DNA from: Zhengitettix transpicula | Lineage: Eukaryota > Arthropoda > Insecta > Orthoptera > Tetrigidae | Reading direction: 5' to 3' | Length of the DNA: 64,000 nucleotides | NCBI GenBank assembly: GCA_037074705.1 | Contig: CM073592.1 | Location: 28,740,629 to 28,804,628, forward strand | Shown: positions 23,357-32,475 of the stretch, one piece after another | How positions within the stretch are numbered: position 1 is the first letter of the stretch | Layout of the letters: the number at the start of each line of letters is the position of its first letter | Notes under the pieces: model-generated | The model's input: the letters and a program-made list of their open reading frames with translations, nothing else | Databases searched by the model: none | What the model was told of the DNA's origin: nothing | Position numbers and translations under genes: made by a program

Positions 23357-23788
23357 TTTCTAGTCTTTCAGCCGAGGCACCTCGGCCTGTTCTGAGAGGT
23401 GTATGTTCCGGGGTCACAGACCTTGGGCATACGGTAAGAGTTGTCCTCTGTTCCCATTGGAATAGTGGGCCAGCTGCCTCCTAAACAGGTTGAGGCACGG
23501 AGAAGGGAATGCTGCGTCCCCACAGCAAACTCCTCTCCCGCTATCGGAAGGGCGTGGAACAAGCACCCAATGCCCGACCTACCTGATACAGGTTTTTCTA
23601 GGGATTTCCCTGCATTTCTTTAGGGGATACCCGGGTAGGATGCTTAAACCATAGCCCGGGGGCCCTAGTAACCCTTGGCTACCTTCCTCTACCCTTCCGC
23701 ATCCCTTCCTATGCTATTAAAGGGGAGTTGCTCAAAGTGTATTACCCTCATGTAGCCTGTTGTCCTAAAAAAAATTTCTAGATTTTCA
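23357..23788. repeat. Target-site duplications flanking retroposon D
   Basis: TTTCTAGTCTTTCA (23357-23370) and TTTCTAGATTTTCA (23775-23788) agree at 12 of 14 positions and flank the poly(A) insertion exactly. Confidence 0.75.
23371..23774 (+). mobile_element. Poly(A) retroposon (family D), 5'-truncated
   Basis: It begins at GCCGAGGCACCTCGG, an internal point of longer copies, and ends in an eight-A tail (23767-23774). The matched flanking duplications show that truncation happened during insertion and was not a later deletion. Similarity to the 21360 copy is high throughout, apart from a small deletion near 23700. Confidence 0.85.
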
Positions 23789-24438
23789 TTGTTGATATTT
23801 GTGTTTAATGTAATTAATGTCTGAATTATTGCGACTTACGATTAGAAGATCACGTCCATCGAGTTATATTAATTTATACAGCATTTAAATTAAATAAACA
23901 CAATCGGGGTGCTTCGTAGTAGCTCGGGCGTGATCGCAGTGCCATATAGAGGTAGTTTTTTTTAATACTTCTTAGGTTAAATCTAGCTAAATTAATAGAA
24001 TCGGTCACATAACTATCACTGGAACTATTTCATGGCTTAACTCTGGCCGTAACTTTCTTGCGTGGTACTTATGAAAATAACATTACATATAGCTTATTTG
24101 ATTATAATTTTGCAACGAAGAAGTGAGCACTCCGATTTTTTTGGGAGTAATTCGTCAAATTGCGATATAATATCTCTTTTCTAAAAATTACAAAAAGAAT
24201 TAAATTATAAACCAAGCCTCCACTTGTGATTACACTACAATATAAAATATATATTATTATGATTTATGTTATATCTTGATTTTGTCTGTTATATTTGTGA
24301 TATTTTCCATTTTTTTCATACGTTCTTATATTTTTCCTCCTTATTTCTCGCGTTCTTCGTTTATGAATTTATATCGGTCAATAACCCAAAGTTGAAGTTT
24401 TTACGCAACGTAGATCGGACGTCAAATGCGCCGTAATC
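23789..24438. other. AT-rich DNA downstream of the tRNA gene
   Basis: No gene or repeat was recognised. Confidence 0.4.
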
Positions 24439-24442
24439 AAAA
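24439..24442 (-). terminator. RNA polymerase III terminator of tRNA-Pro
   Basis: Four T residues on the minus strand begin two bases after the tRNA 3' end, the usual position and minimum length for polymerase III termination. Confidence 0.8.
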
Positions 24443-24444
24443 CA

Positions 24445-24516
24445 GGGCTCGTCCGGGAGTTGAACCCGGGACCTCTCACACCCGAAGCGAGAATCATACC
24501 TCTAGACCAACGAGCC
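24445..24516 (-). tRNA. tRNA-Pro (anticodon CGG)
   Basis: The minus strand reads GGCTCGT at the 5' end of the acceptor stem and ACGAGCC at the 3' end (seven pairs), with C as the discriminator. The anticodon stem CTCGC/GTGAG (one G-T pair) encloses the loop TTCGGGT, giving anticodon CGG, which reads proline codon CCG. The T arm is CCGGG-TTCAACT-CCCGG. The internal A box (GGTCTAGAGGTATG region) and B box (GGTTCAACTCC) needed by RNA polymerase III are both intact. No intron is present and the 3' CCA is not encoded, as expected in eukaryotes. The 72-nt length is normal, and the gene appears functional. Confidence 0.95.
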
Positions 24517-26535
24517 ACGTTGAGATCACGTGAATCTTCTTCGTTCAAGTCGCGTTGGTTTTATGTGTCCTGAAGGTCCAATATTTCCCAGTAACGCAAC
24601 GCAGATTTGACCACAAGACTCCAGGTTCGATTTTTTTATGTGCAATAAGTACTTGATACATGTAGTGATTATTGTATTCATAATTATTCGTTATCTGTAG
24701 CGCTCCTTTGAGAGAAGAAATTTAAATGCAAGCACAATGTTACGAATGTATAAAAAATAATTGAATCAGAGTGACGTTAATAAAGTGTGTTGTATTAAAT
24801 TAAGTAGTAACCGTGCAGCGTAACGATGTGTCCACATTGAGCGTCGAAACAACGGAGGTACATAAGCGCATCGAGGCCTTAAGTCAAATAAAATGAGACA
24901 TGGGGATAAATATAAGTTTGAGCGACCTAAGAACGTGTCCACGGTGGTTAAACCCGAGGAGATTAAGTGGGGCGGAGAAGAAGAACGCGTGGGAAGGCTT
25001 GAGAGGGAAATAGGCGGGTTGACCCGAGCCTTCTCGGACACTTCAGGGGATTTCCATTATTAGAGGCGATATAAATACAGCATGCCCCTTTAGTTAGACT
25101 CTACCTCACACAGCATCGTATTCTTTGAAACCATTTTTTCATTATCATCGATCATGACTGCTTCATAACATCCATTTTCCGTACTTTTCCCGAGCCTCCA
25201 CTTGGACATTAAAAGTGAATTATATACGCCAAACCTGGCAATTTAATGTTAATAATTTGCTGTATACATATTCTGTAACCAAAAACATTTTTAAATCCGT
25301 GCACCGCTCTATTTAATACTTGTACCTTTCGCAATTATAATTCTCTATTAAAAAGCAAGTCCTTCTTTATCTTTCCGACTGAAACCGTGTTCGACATGTA
25401 TTTTCCTCTGAGTAATTCTACTGAATGTTATGTCCCAAAATAAATAATATCTCTGGCGTTTCAGTCGACATTCGAGCCAGTCTGTTGCTTCTGGATTAAT
25501 TTTATTAGTGAAGTATCTGGTTACGGGGATGAAAACATTGTTGTCAGATATTAACCGTAGGGTAAAATTTTGACACCAAATTTTTTTCTACCGTTTATTC
25601 TGTCGTTTTCTTCCAGTATCAAGTCTCTTTGGATTTTACTTCTTCGATCTATTGTTCCTCTGGAGGGTATGGATCTACCGCTGATGCTAGTGGCGCTGTA
25701 GAATATTATTTCTCAGGGTCGTAGACTTGATTCTTCAGCTTAGGAAAAAATATTACTATTCCTCGTTTTGTTACACGAGCAACGAGGATAACATTGCATC
25801 ATGGTATGGTGATTTAATACAAGCACACTCAGATTTTGGATAGTTAGTGGATAGTAATGGCGGCGTGGGGAAGTAGCAAGATCATTTTTAAGAATATGGA
25901 GGTCTTAGATATCGCGGACCGTCCTTAGATGAAAGAATTAAGTGAACCGTTATCTACAGAATTTTCTTGTGTCTGACACAACCCCATCCATTCCATCACA
26001 GTTGACGAGAATTGAAATTAATGCTGCAAGAGTAGTGTCCTGGTAGCTGGTTGCCGTGCTTTCCGTGACGCTGCTGCGGGTGAAAGAGGCTTGGGGGTCC
26101 GGCGATGGACGGCGCCCAGACAGTTTTGGCAGAGATGGGAAAGAGCATCCCTGACCCCGGACCCCGGCGGGGCAGGGTGGGGTCACGAAGGGGAGAAGCC
26201 TGCAATTTGGGTGCGCTCACTACGGTATTTCGTGCCACGGCGAAGAAAGTAGCGCAGCGTCATTATCTCGTCTGGGAAACACGCGAGCACGAACGCATAG
26301 CGCACCGCGTCGACGCCAGGCCGTCGTAGGGCCGTAGGGCACTGCTCCCGCAGCCACAGACCGCAAATGAACGCAAACTATAACACTATACATTGTAATA
26401 CACAATAAAAAAATAACGTCCGTCAAATAACATCATAAAAAACTATACACCAACTGAATTGACTGAAACAATTATTACATTACGTATTTTTAGATATTCA
26501 TCATATTAAGAAAATCCTCAAAAAAATAATTTCTA
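24517..26535. other. Unassigned DNA with GC-richer islands
   Basis: The block 24780-25040 has a 91-codon minus-strand frame without family resemblance. The block 25950-26360 is GC-rich with overlapping short frames on both strands, which I do not call genes. The rest is AT-rich. Confidence 0.35.
25070..25097 (+). promoter_or_regulatory. Possible TATA-type core promoter
   Basis: TATAAATA (25070-25077) is followed about 20 bp later by TTAGTTAGA, an initiator-like sequence. Spacing is slightly short and no transcript or coding frame follows clearly. In AT-rich DNA such matches arise by chance. Confidence 0.2.
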
Positions 26536-26774
26536 CAGTAATTAAAAAGAACCATAAAATAGACCAATAACTGGTTGAAGAATTCAGAATCTAATTTATC
26601 AGAAATAAACAAAAGCTTAAACCATTATTGCAGGATTATTTTGAATTTTTTAAACTAAATTTTTTAAGATTAATTTTTGTGAATATAATACAGTAAAAAT
26701 ATCACACGTGACCAAGGTTAATTTGGCTCATGATTTTGTAAATATTCGACATAAATATAAGTAGGTCTGATTTA

Positions 26775-27122
26775 TCAACAATTTACACATTATGGTGAAA
26801 AGGACTGTTGACGTTGACGTTTATGAAGAAAACAACAAAAACAGTCTCCAAGTTTTTAATTTTATTAAATAATTAGTTCGAAGCTTTCAACTCATTTGCT
26901 ATAATCATCCTTCCTGTCCTATAATTAAAATCACAATAACTTTAAAAAATATTAGTACCTATAGGTACTTAGTCACTAATATAAAACTCTTATTTTTAAT
27001 TATAGGACAGGAAAAATGATTATAACAAAAGAGTTGAATGCTTCCAACTACTTATTTAATAAAATTAAAAACTAGGAGACTATTGTTGTTGTTTTTCTGC
27101 TCATCAACGTCAATAACTTACA
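26775..27122. repeat. Target-site duplications of foldback element I, copy 1
   Basis: TCAACAATTTACA (26775-26787) and TCAATAACTTACA (27110-27122) flank the insertion with two mismatches in 13. The uninterrupted copy at about 16498 has TCAATAATTCAC at the same place. Confidence 0.7.
26788..27109. mobile_element. Foldback element (family I), copy 1
   Basis: Long inverted repeats of about 120 bp run inward from GACTGTTGACGTTGACG on the left and its counterpart GTTGATGAGCAGAAAAACAA on the reverse strand. They continue through AAAATTAAAAACT and GATTATAGCAAATG-type blocks to TCCTGTCCTATAATTA. The centre holds the palindrome GTACCTATAGGTAC. The left end has an extra CATTATGGTGAAAAG outside the inverted repeat. 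No protein is encoded. The second copy is at 52248-52629. Confidence 0.75.
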
Positions 27123-27299
27123 TTAATTAGATAATTATTATTTTAGTGCTGTTAGAATATTATGAGAATGACGCTTCAATTTTCTTTCATGAAGAAACCA
27201 TAAACCACAGAAAATAAATATTTTTTCGTTATTGACTCACAGAAAGCTAGGAAATGCACGTTATTTATTATTTATATTATATTATTTATTGTTTATAGG

Positions 27300-27557
27300 T
27301 AATTAAAACTCCATCAATATCTTTGTCCCCGAAAAATATTTATCAGACACAAATATCGGCTGTTTTAACATGTTTGTAAATTTCTACCCTCGTCTAACCC
27401 CGCTCCTGGGGGTAGTAGGCGTATATCACCCACACAGTACCGTTTCTCGAGTTTTGAGGAATATGTGTACTAATTTTTGTTGCAATATGCATAGAGTTTA
27501 ACGTAAATACATACAAACGTACATACATAGCAACATACATCCTTTTTATTATATAGA
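27300..27557 (-). mobile_element. Helitron fragment, 5' end retained
   Basis: The minus strand starts TCTATATAATAAAAAGGATG at 27557 and continues through GCAACAAAAATTAGTACACA into the body with ACCCCCAGGAGCGGGG and CCGATATTTGTGTCTG. The 3' end is missing near 27300. It joins the same two body types as the copy at 10491. Confidence 0.75.
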
Positions 27558-30060
27558 TAATTAACTAATATAATTTTTTATTCGTTTTTCCCGTATATAT
27601 GTACATATGTAAAATATGAATTTAACAGTCGTGACATAAAAATAATATAAAATAAAATATATAGGTTCTTCTATTTTAATGGAATTAATTACCACTTAAA
27701 GTGGAGTGTGTTGTATTAATCATCGTTTTTGTCTCTAGTTTTACAAGTTATTCTTTCGCTCAATGGATGGTTTGTTTCTCTTAAATTTATTCCAGCTTAT
27801 TTAACAATTGATGTTGTTGAGCATTCCTGACAAAGCGCTGCTGGAGGCCAGGGCCTGTCCCTCCTTTTGAAGATCGCGATCGCCTCCGCCCCGAAGAAGG
27901 ACCGTTGTAATTGCTAACTCTGCGCCAAATTAGGCGGCAGTCGCTAGAAAGTGAAATGCTCTCGTCACCGCCGCTGAAAGGGTGCTCCATCACATCCACA
28001 TTAATTACTACTCCAATCGCACCTATTTCGTAAAAGCCTGTAATCCCACAGATCAAAGCCAGCTATTACGCGCCCAATGGAAATTATCCAATTCCTTCAG
28101 ATACCACCCATTAAAAAATTAACGAGTTCTGACAGCGGCGATTACCGTTTCGCGACGGGCGGAATTAGCAGGAAATAATCACTTCACGTTACTTAAATGC
28201 ACCATAATGAAGACGATCTCTGAACGGAGAACGTGTATTTTGCGTGATACTCGCCAAAATCTTCCTTTCGCGAAGTCTACCTTTAAGGCATCAACGCAGG
28301 AAACAGCGTCGTATCAGCCTCAGAGGTTATAATATATATATAATTCTCCTGTTTTCACTGATGGAAGAAAACATTCATTAGGTATAAATATCAAGGATGT
28401 GGGTGATTATTATCCAACCTTTTAACCACTTGAACCCAAGAACTTGTCTCGTTCGACTCTTCATAAATGTTAACATCTCAAAATACGTCTGGATAGAATT
28501 AATTCTCCCAAACAATCATCCCTTTCCTCAAATTAAATTTTTCCTCGTTTATCATCACTCGAAACAAATCAATAACGTTCGTACTTTGAAACTGTCACCG
28601 CCGTAATAATGCTTGAGGAAAATATTGTTTCATTAAGAACCAAATTTGACTTTGCGGTACTGTAGAAATCAATGATAGCATCATGACTGTTGCTACAGAT
28701 TTTTATTTATTTATCAGTTTCAACATATTAATATGGACAGGAAATTTGTTATAATCAGAAATAGTTAAATAATTTTCTGGAGCGAAATAATTACTTTTAT
28801 ACTCATCACGCTCCTTATTAATATTTTACCTTGTAACGAGGTCAATAAATGACTTATTCGTCTTGCTGATTGTTATATATATTTAATGGCTAGTATTGAT
28901 AATTGTTATTGAGTCGTATTCTGGCGAGCTCTGCTTCTTGTATGAAGGCCGTAGTCGTAAACGCCGACGTAGAGTTGAGAGTCAGGCAACCCGCGTGACG
29001 AGTCACCGTTGCTCGTCCATTTCACAACGCTGGTTTTGTTTGCGGAGTTGTGTCACACTGACCAAACGGAAGTTGTTTTGAAGAGTGCAATATCGTGGCG
29101 AAGACACGCGATCTAGCGGGCCTGTAATTGCTGAGCACGCCGAACGCCTCAGACAGCAAAATTACAGACGAAAGACTCATGTTGAAGGAGCCACGGTCCA
29201 TATCGTACCCACGTATTCCGAATCTTCTGCCGTGGCCAGCAGTCAGTTCTCCTCGGGGCCAGAGGCAGGCGAAGGAGGTTGGCAATACTGAGAATCGAGA
29301 GCTGGAAAACCCTCGAGAACGTGAACATTTTAATTATGTCCGATGGCTTTAATTTGACGCTCTCGCTTGAACCACTCTCGGGGAAACTTATCTCGACACC
29401 ACAACAACTATTACTTATTTTTAATATGAGAAATCACACAGACGAGGACCGAATAGATTAAACCTAAAAATAATAATATCTGATTTATTAAGCTCAATAA
29501 ACGTCGTATTGTGTAAAGTATTTAAAAGGACTAATTTATAAGTTGGATGTTGCGTTACTCTAAATATTTGAATTATTACATGTTTTACGTATCTGATTTA
29601 TTAAGCTAAATTAAAATCTGGTTGTGTATAATAATTAACAGCATTCATATAAATGCAATAGAAACCTGACAAGTAACATTCATAGTCAGATTGGGGAGAC
29701 GTTCATAGTTAAGACAAACCTTTCAGTGACCCACACCCTGAAGAATGTACAAATAAAATTTTTTTTCGCGTGTTTTATAGATACTAGACGAAATTCTAAG
29801 ACCCCGTTTGAAAGACTTTTGCTCTGCTCTCTCTTAGTTTAGGAATTATAAGCACTTAAAGTTTCTGAATTTCATGACGTCATCAGCATCTATGACGTAG
29901 CGCAGCCATCAAAAACCTGTGGAACTGGCGTCAAATTACTGAACTATGCCAAACAGCGCCACAAGACCCCATGAATTTTTGGTGGGAATATGCTGGGAAT
30001 GGCAGCGCTGACGCCGTATAACGTCAATTGTGACGTTTAAGCTGGCGAAAAATGGCGGCT
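27558..30060. other. Unassigned DNA with GC-richer islands
   Basis: The island 27790-28310 is the most notable: GC-richer, not repeated here, and rich in homeodomain-type ATTA cores. A minus-strand 89-codon frame (27787-28056) has no recognised domain. The second island, 28930-29400, has overlapping frames on both strands without family match. Other parts are AT-rich and empty. Conservation data would be needed to call an enhancer. Confidence 0.35.
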
Positions 30061-30089
30061 CGTGACGGTCAGTAAAGACGAACCATTAT

Positions 30090-30215
30090 CTATTTTTTAA
30101 CCATTACAGAGGTCCGGGTTCGAATCCCGGAATGGGCATGGATGTTTGTGCTCGTCCTGGTCACGAAAACTGGCGTTGAGGCTGAGGGGAGAATCGAAAC
30201 TCTGACCACGTGCGA
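30090..30215 (+). mobile_element. Possible tRNA-derived SINE fragment
   Basis: GGTCCGGGTTCGAATCCCGG (30111-30130) is a T-arm with a perfect polymerase III B box (GGTTCGAATCC, 30118-30128). No acceptor stem or anticodon arm precedes it, so it is not a tRNA gene. It is followed by GGCATGGATGTTTGTG, a sequence type often seen after the tRNA-like head in insect SINEs. Boundaries and tail are unclear. Confidence 0.45.
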
Positions 30216-31675
30216 CTGCTAAAAATTCAGGATGTCATATCGTCTCGGTACGCCAAGGATCTTCAAGATTAAATTAGATTTATTACTTCCATTAGTGAAT
30301 AGAATGAGATATGCATGTTTAAGACTATTCATAAATAGTGATATAAAGAATTTATAGTGAACGTATTTGAAATTACATGAAATAGAATCAAGGAGAATGT
30401 AAGGAATACTACATACTTAAGTATGAGAGAATATTTTAGGCTTACAGAACGTTACACAAGAGATAAATCTTAAATATAAAGTAAGGAATTAAAAATCATT
30501 GTAATTGTAATCAGTCAGGGGAATAAAAATTTATACAAATTTCTGGCGTGTTCATTTTTATATTCAATAAATAAATAAATATATATATATATTGTTAAAA
30601 ACAGCCTTAAAATAAAATATTACATATTTTAATGTTTAATTTTTTAAATCTTATTTAATGTATTGAATGTTTAAGAATTTTTTTGCGCAAAATCTGCTTC
30701 TTTGGCAGCGAGTTTGAGAGGGAGGAAAGCGCATTCCTGCAGAGCTAACGAGGTAATTGTTTTCCCGGAGGCGTCCACCCACGCAGAGTCCTGGATATTG
30801 AATCCCACCCACCGCTCTATCAGAACCACCGCGAATCAATGACGTCTGTAATAACAGATCCCGGAGCTCGTTCATCACGCCGAATTCCCGCCCCCGGGGG
30901 CGAAACCCAATCTAAAATAGAAGCGCCTCTCTCTCTCTCTCTCTCCGTGTGCGGTAGCGAAATTACAGGTTCGCGAAAGAGACGCCGCCGCGGCGCTCCC
31001 TCCAGTGACGCGTCTTCGATGGAGCCGTAACACAACGCCACGGCCGCGAGATTAATGAAGCTGCGGGAGCTGAAAGGTGCCACCCCTTTCAAGGCAAGAA
31101 ACTTGTCAGACAACTTCATATGTCATGCCGCTGGCTCGCCTCAATTGGGCAATTGCTGCGGCGCGGTGGTACCATCCGGAAACAGCCTTCACGCGATTGT
31201 TTATTCGGAGTGATACAAGATCTCGCTGTATAGGCTAACGCTTGTCATCGTCGGGGAATTTTCACATCAGAAGCCAACAAAAGGCCGGGCCTTCACACAA
31301 CGAGCTGCACAGTCGATGGACTTGCTAGATAGAAATTACTTCGGGACGCTAATATCAACGTAATTCCAGGGCCTCGGGCCTTCAAAACGATTGTAACGAC
31401 CACGGCTTATTTTCCAGGGGCTTTTTTCTCTCACGCTGCGCGAGGAACACACATTATTTAGTCTTAACATCCTCTGACCACGAAACTCCAGACTGGTGAA
31501 GAAAACAAACATTAGTTTTAACCGACTCCAATACATCCGATCATAAATGTGTTTCATAACGTTGCCACGCTGCTGCTGAGCTCGCACCGCGATTGTTGTG
31601 GGTTATACACGATCACAACGGTATTGTTGCACACTAAAAAGTTATCAGTTTTAATTTAACCTCTGTTTTCAATTA
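30216..31675. other. Unassigned DNA with a GC-rich island
   Basis: The block 30700-31600 is GC-rich and not repeated in the window. It contains a (CT)n run at 30927-30945, a CATATG E-box (31117-31122) and two CAATTG E-boxes two bases apart (31142-31147, 31150-31155). No frame on either strand looks coding. I consider it a candidate regulatory or promoter region. 30216-30700 is AT-rich. Confidence 0.35.
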
Positions 31676-31943
31676 ATAAAACAATTGATGACAGACACTT
31701 GTCATTTTCTAACGACGTCCTATACCTTTTTGTAATTTCTTCAGATGTCTTGCTTCAATCTCGTTAGCGTTAAGTGTATAGTGTGGCCCGGACCTCGTTT
31801 TAATAACTTGTTTCGTTTATTTGTGTTAATTTGGAAAATACCTGAAGAAGATACAAAAAGGTATCGAAACGTCGTTATAATATACATAAAAAATAGATAG
31901 TGTCTGTATCAGGTCATCAATTGTTTTATTAAAAAATTATCAG
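31676..31943. mobile_element. Complete foldback element (family F)
   Basis: The left arm starts AATAAAACAATTGATGAC and the right arm ends GTCATCAATTGTTTTATT, matching after one small difference. Both arms then carry the AGTGTCTGT block and a hammerhead-like module pointing outward. The right module (31842-31874) is well preserved and the left (around 31707-31740, minus strand) has lost GAAAC. Total length is about 268 bp, nearly the same as the complete family G element. No protein is encoded. Confidence 0.7.
31842..31874 (+). ncRNA. Candidate hammerhead-like RNA motif (family F)
   Basis: Order: CTGAAGA (31842-31848), A, GATAC (31850-31854), AAAAAG loop, GTATC (31861-31865), GAAAC, GTCG. The first block fits CUGANGA and the five-pair stem is perfect. 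One extra base between CUGANGA and stem II is tolerated in some natural hammerheads. GTC is a normal cleavage triplet. Against catalysis: the ACGT of GAAACGTC leaves no loop for stem III within one molecule, and flanking sequences pair over only about two positions as stem I. Confidence 0.3.
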
Positions 31944-31998
31944 TCAAACCACCTTAAATTTATTGTATAAAATGAGCACCATTTCTTTAAAGTTTTTC

Positions 31999-32225
31999 TC
32001 CTGAAGATGGTGACGCGGACAGTCATCAAAATGTGGCGTATTTTCGACTTAACCAGCTGTAATCCCGATTCGAATTTAATCCATTATTAATATCAATCGT
32101 CACGTTAGAAATTTTTTTATAATTCTAACATCCACACACGTGCAGAGGCTCCGATCAGGGGCGAAACGTTGAGTTTATAATTTCAATATTACATTTTTTC
32201 TGACTAAAAGGCTGCTAATTTTATT
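31999..32225 (+). repeat. Decayed relatives of the E/F/G foldback family
   Basis: At 32003-32035 CTGAAGATG is followed by GTGAC-loop-GTCAT and CAAAATG, then TTTTCGACTTAACCAGCTG, which resembles the family E end. At 32150-32222 a second remnant has GGGCGAAACGTTGAG followed by TTTTCTGACTAAAAGGCTG. Both fit the module-plus-end layout but are eroded. Confidence 0.4.
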
Positions 32226-32352
32226 ATTTAATTTAAATAGAAGTAAGATATTTATAATTGTTTAATCCACTTCATACGTTCGGTCCACGATAATGTAAAC
32301 GTGTTTATAATAAATGTACTTACACTTATCTTTAGAGAAAAGCTGCGCCCCT

Positions 32353-32475
32353 GACATCCATAACGCCGGATTCGACTCCAATCTGCGTTATTTTTATGTA
32401 ATGGCACTCCACGCCCACCCCTAAGGGTGCTCCCTTTCCAAACCCGAAAGGGGTTGAAATTATACACTGAGAACG
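32353..32475 (-). mobile_element. Helitron internal fragment
   Basis: CCTAAGGGTGCTCCCTTTCC and GAAAGGGGTTGAAATTATAC match the internal part of the longer Helitron type, for example 44441-45256 read in the opposite direction. Neither terminus is present. Confidence 0.6.

Larger units (their letters stand above)
26536..27260 (+). repeat. Dispersed repeat (family H), copy 2, interrupted
   Basis: The outer parts match 16248-16690, for example AATATCACACGTGACCAA, GTCTGATTTATCAA and CTCACAGAAAGCTAGGA. The copy is split at 26788-27109 by a foldback insertion that the first copy lacks. Confidence 0.7.

Noticed and set aside
30100..30145. A second tRNA gene
   Set aside because: Only the T arm and B box are present. 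There is no acceptor stem, D arm or anticodon arm, and the downstream sequence looks SINE-like.
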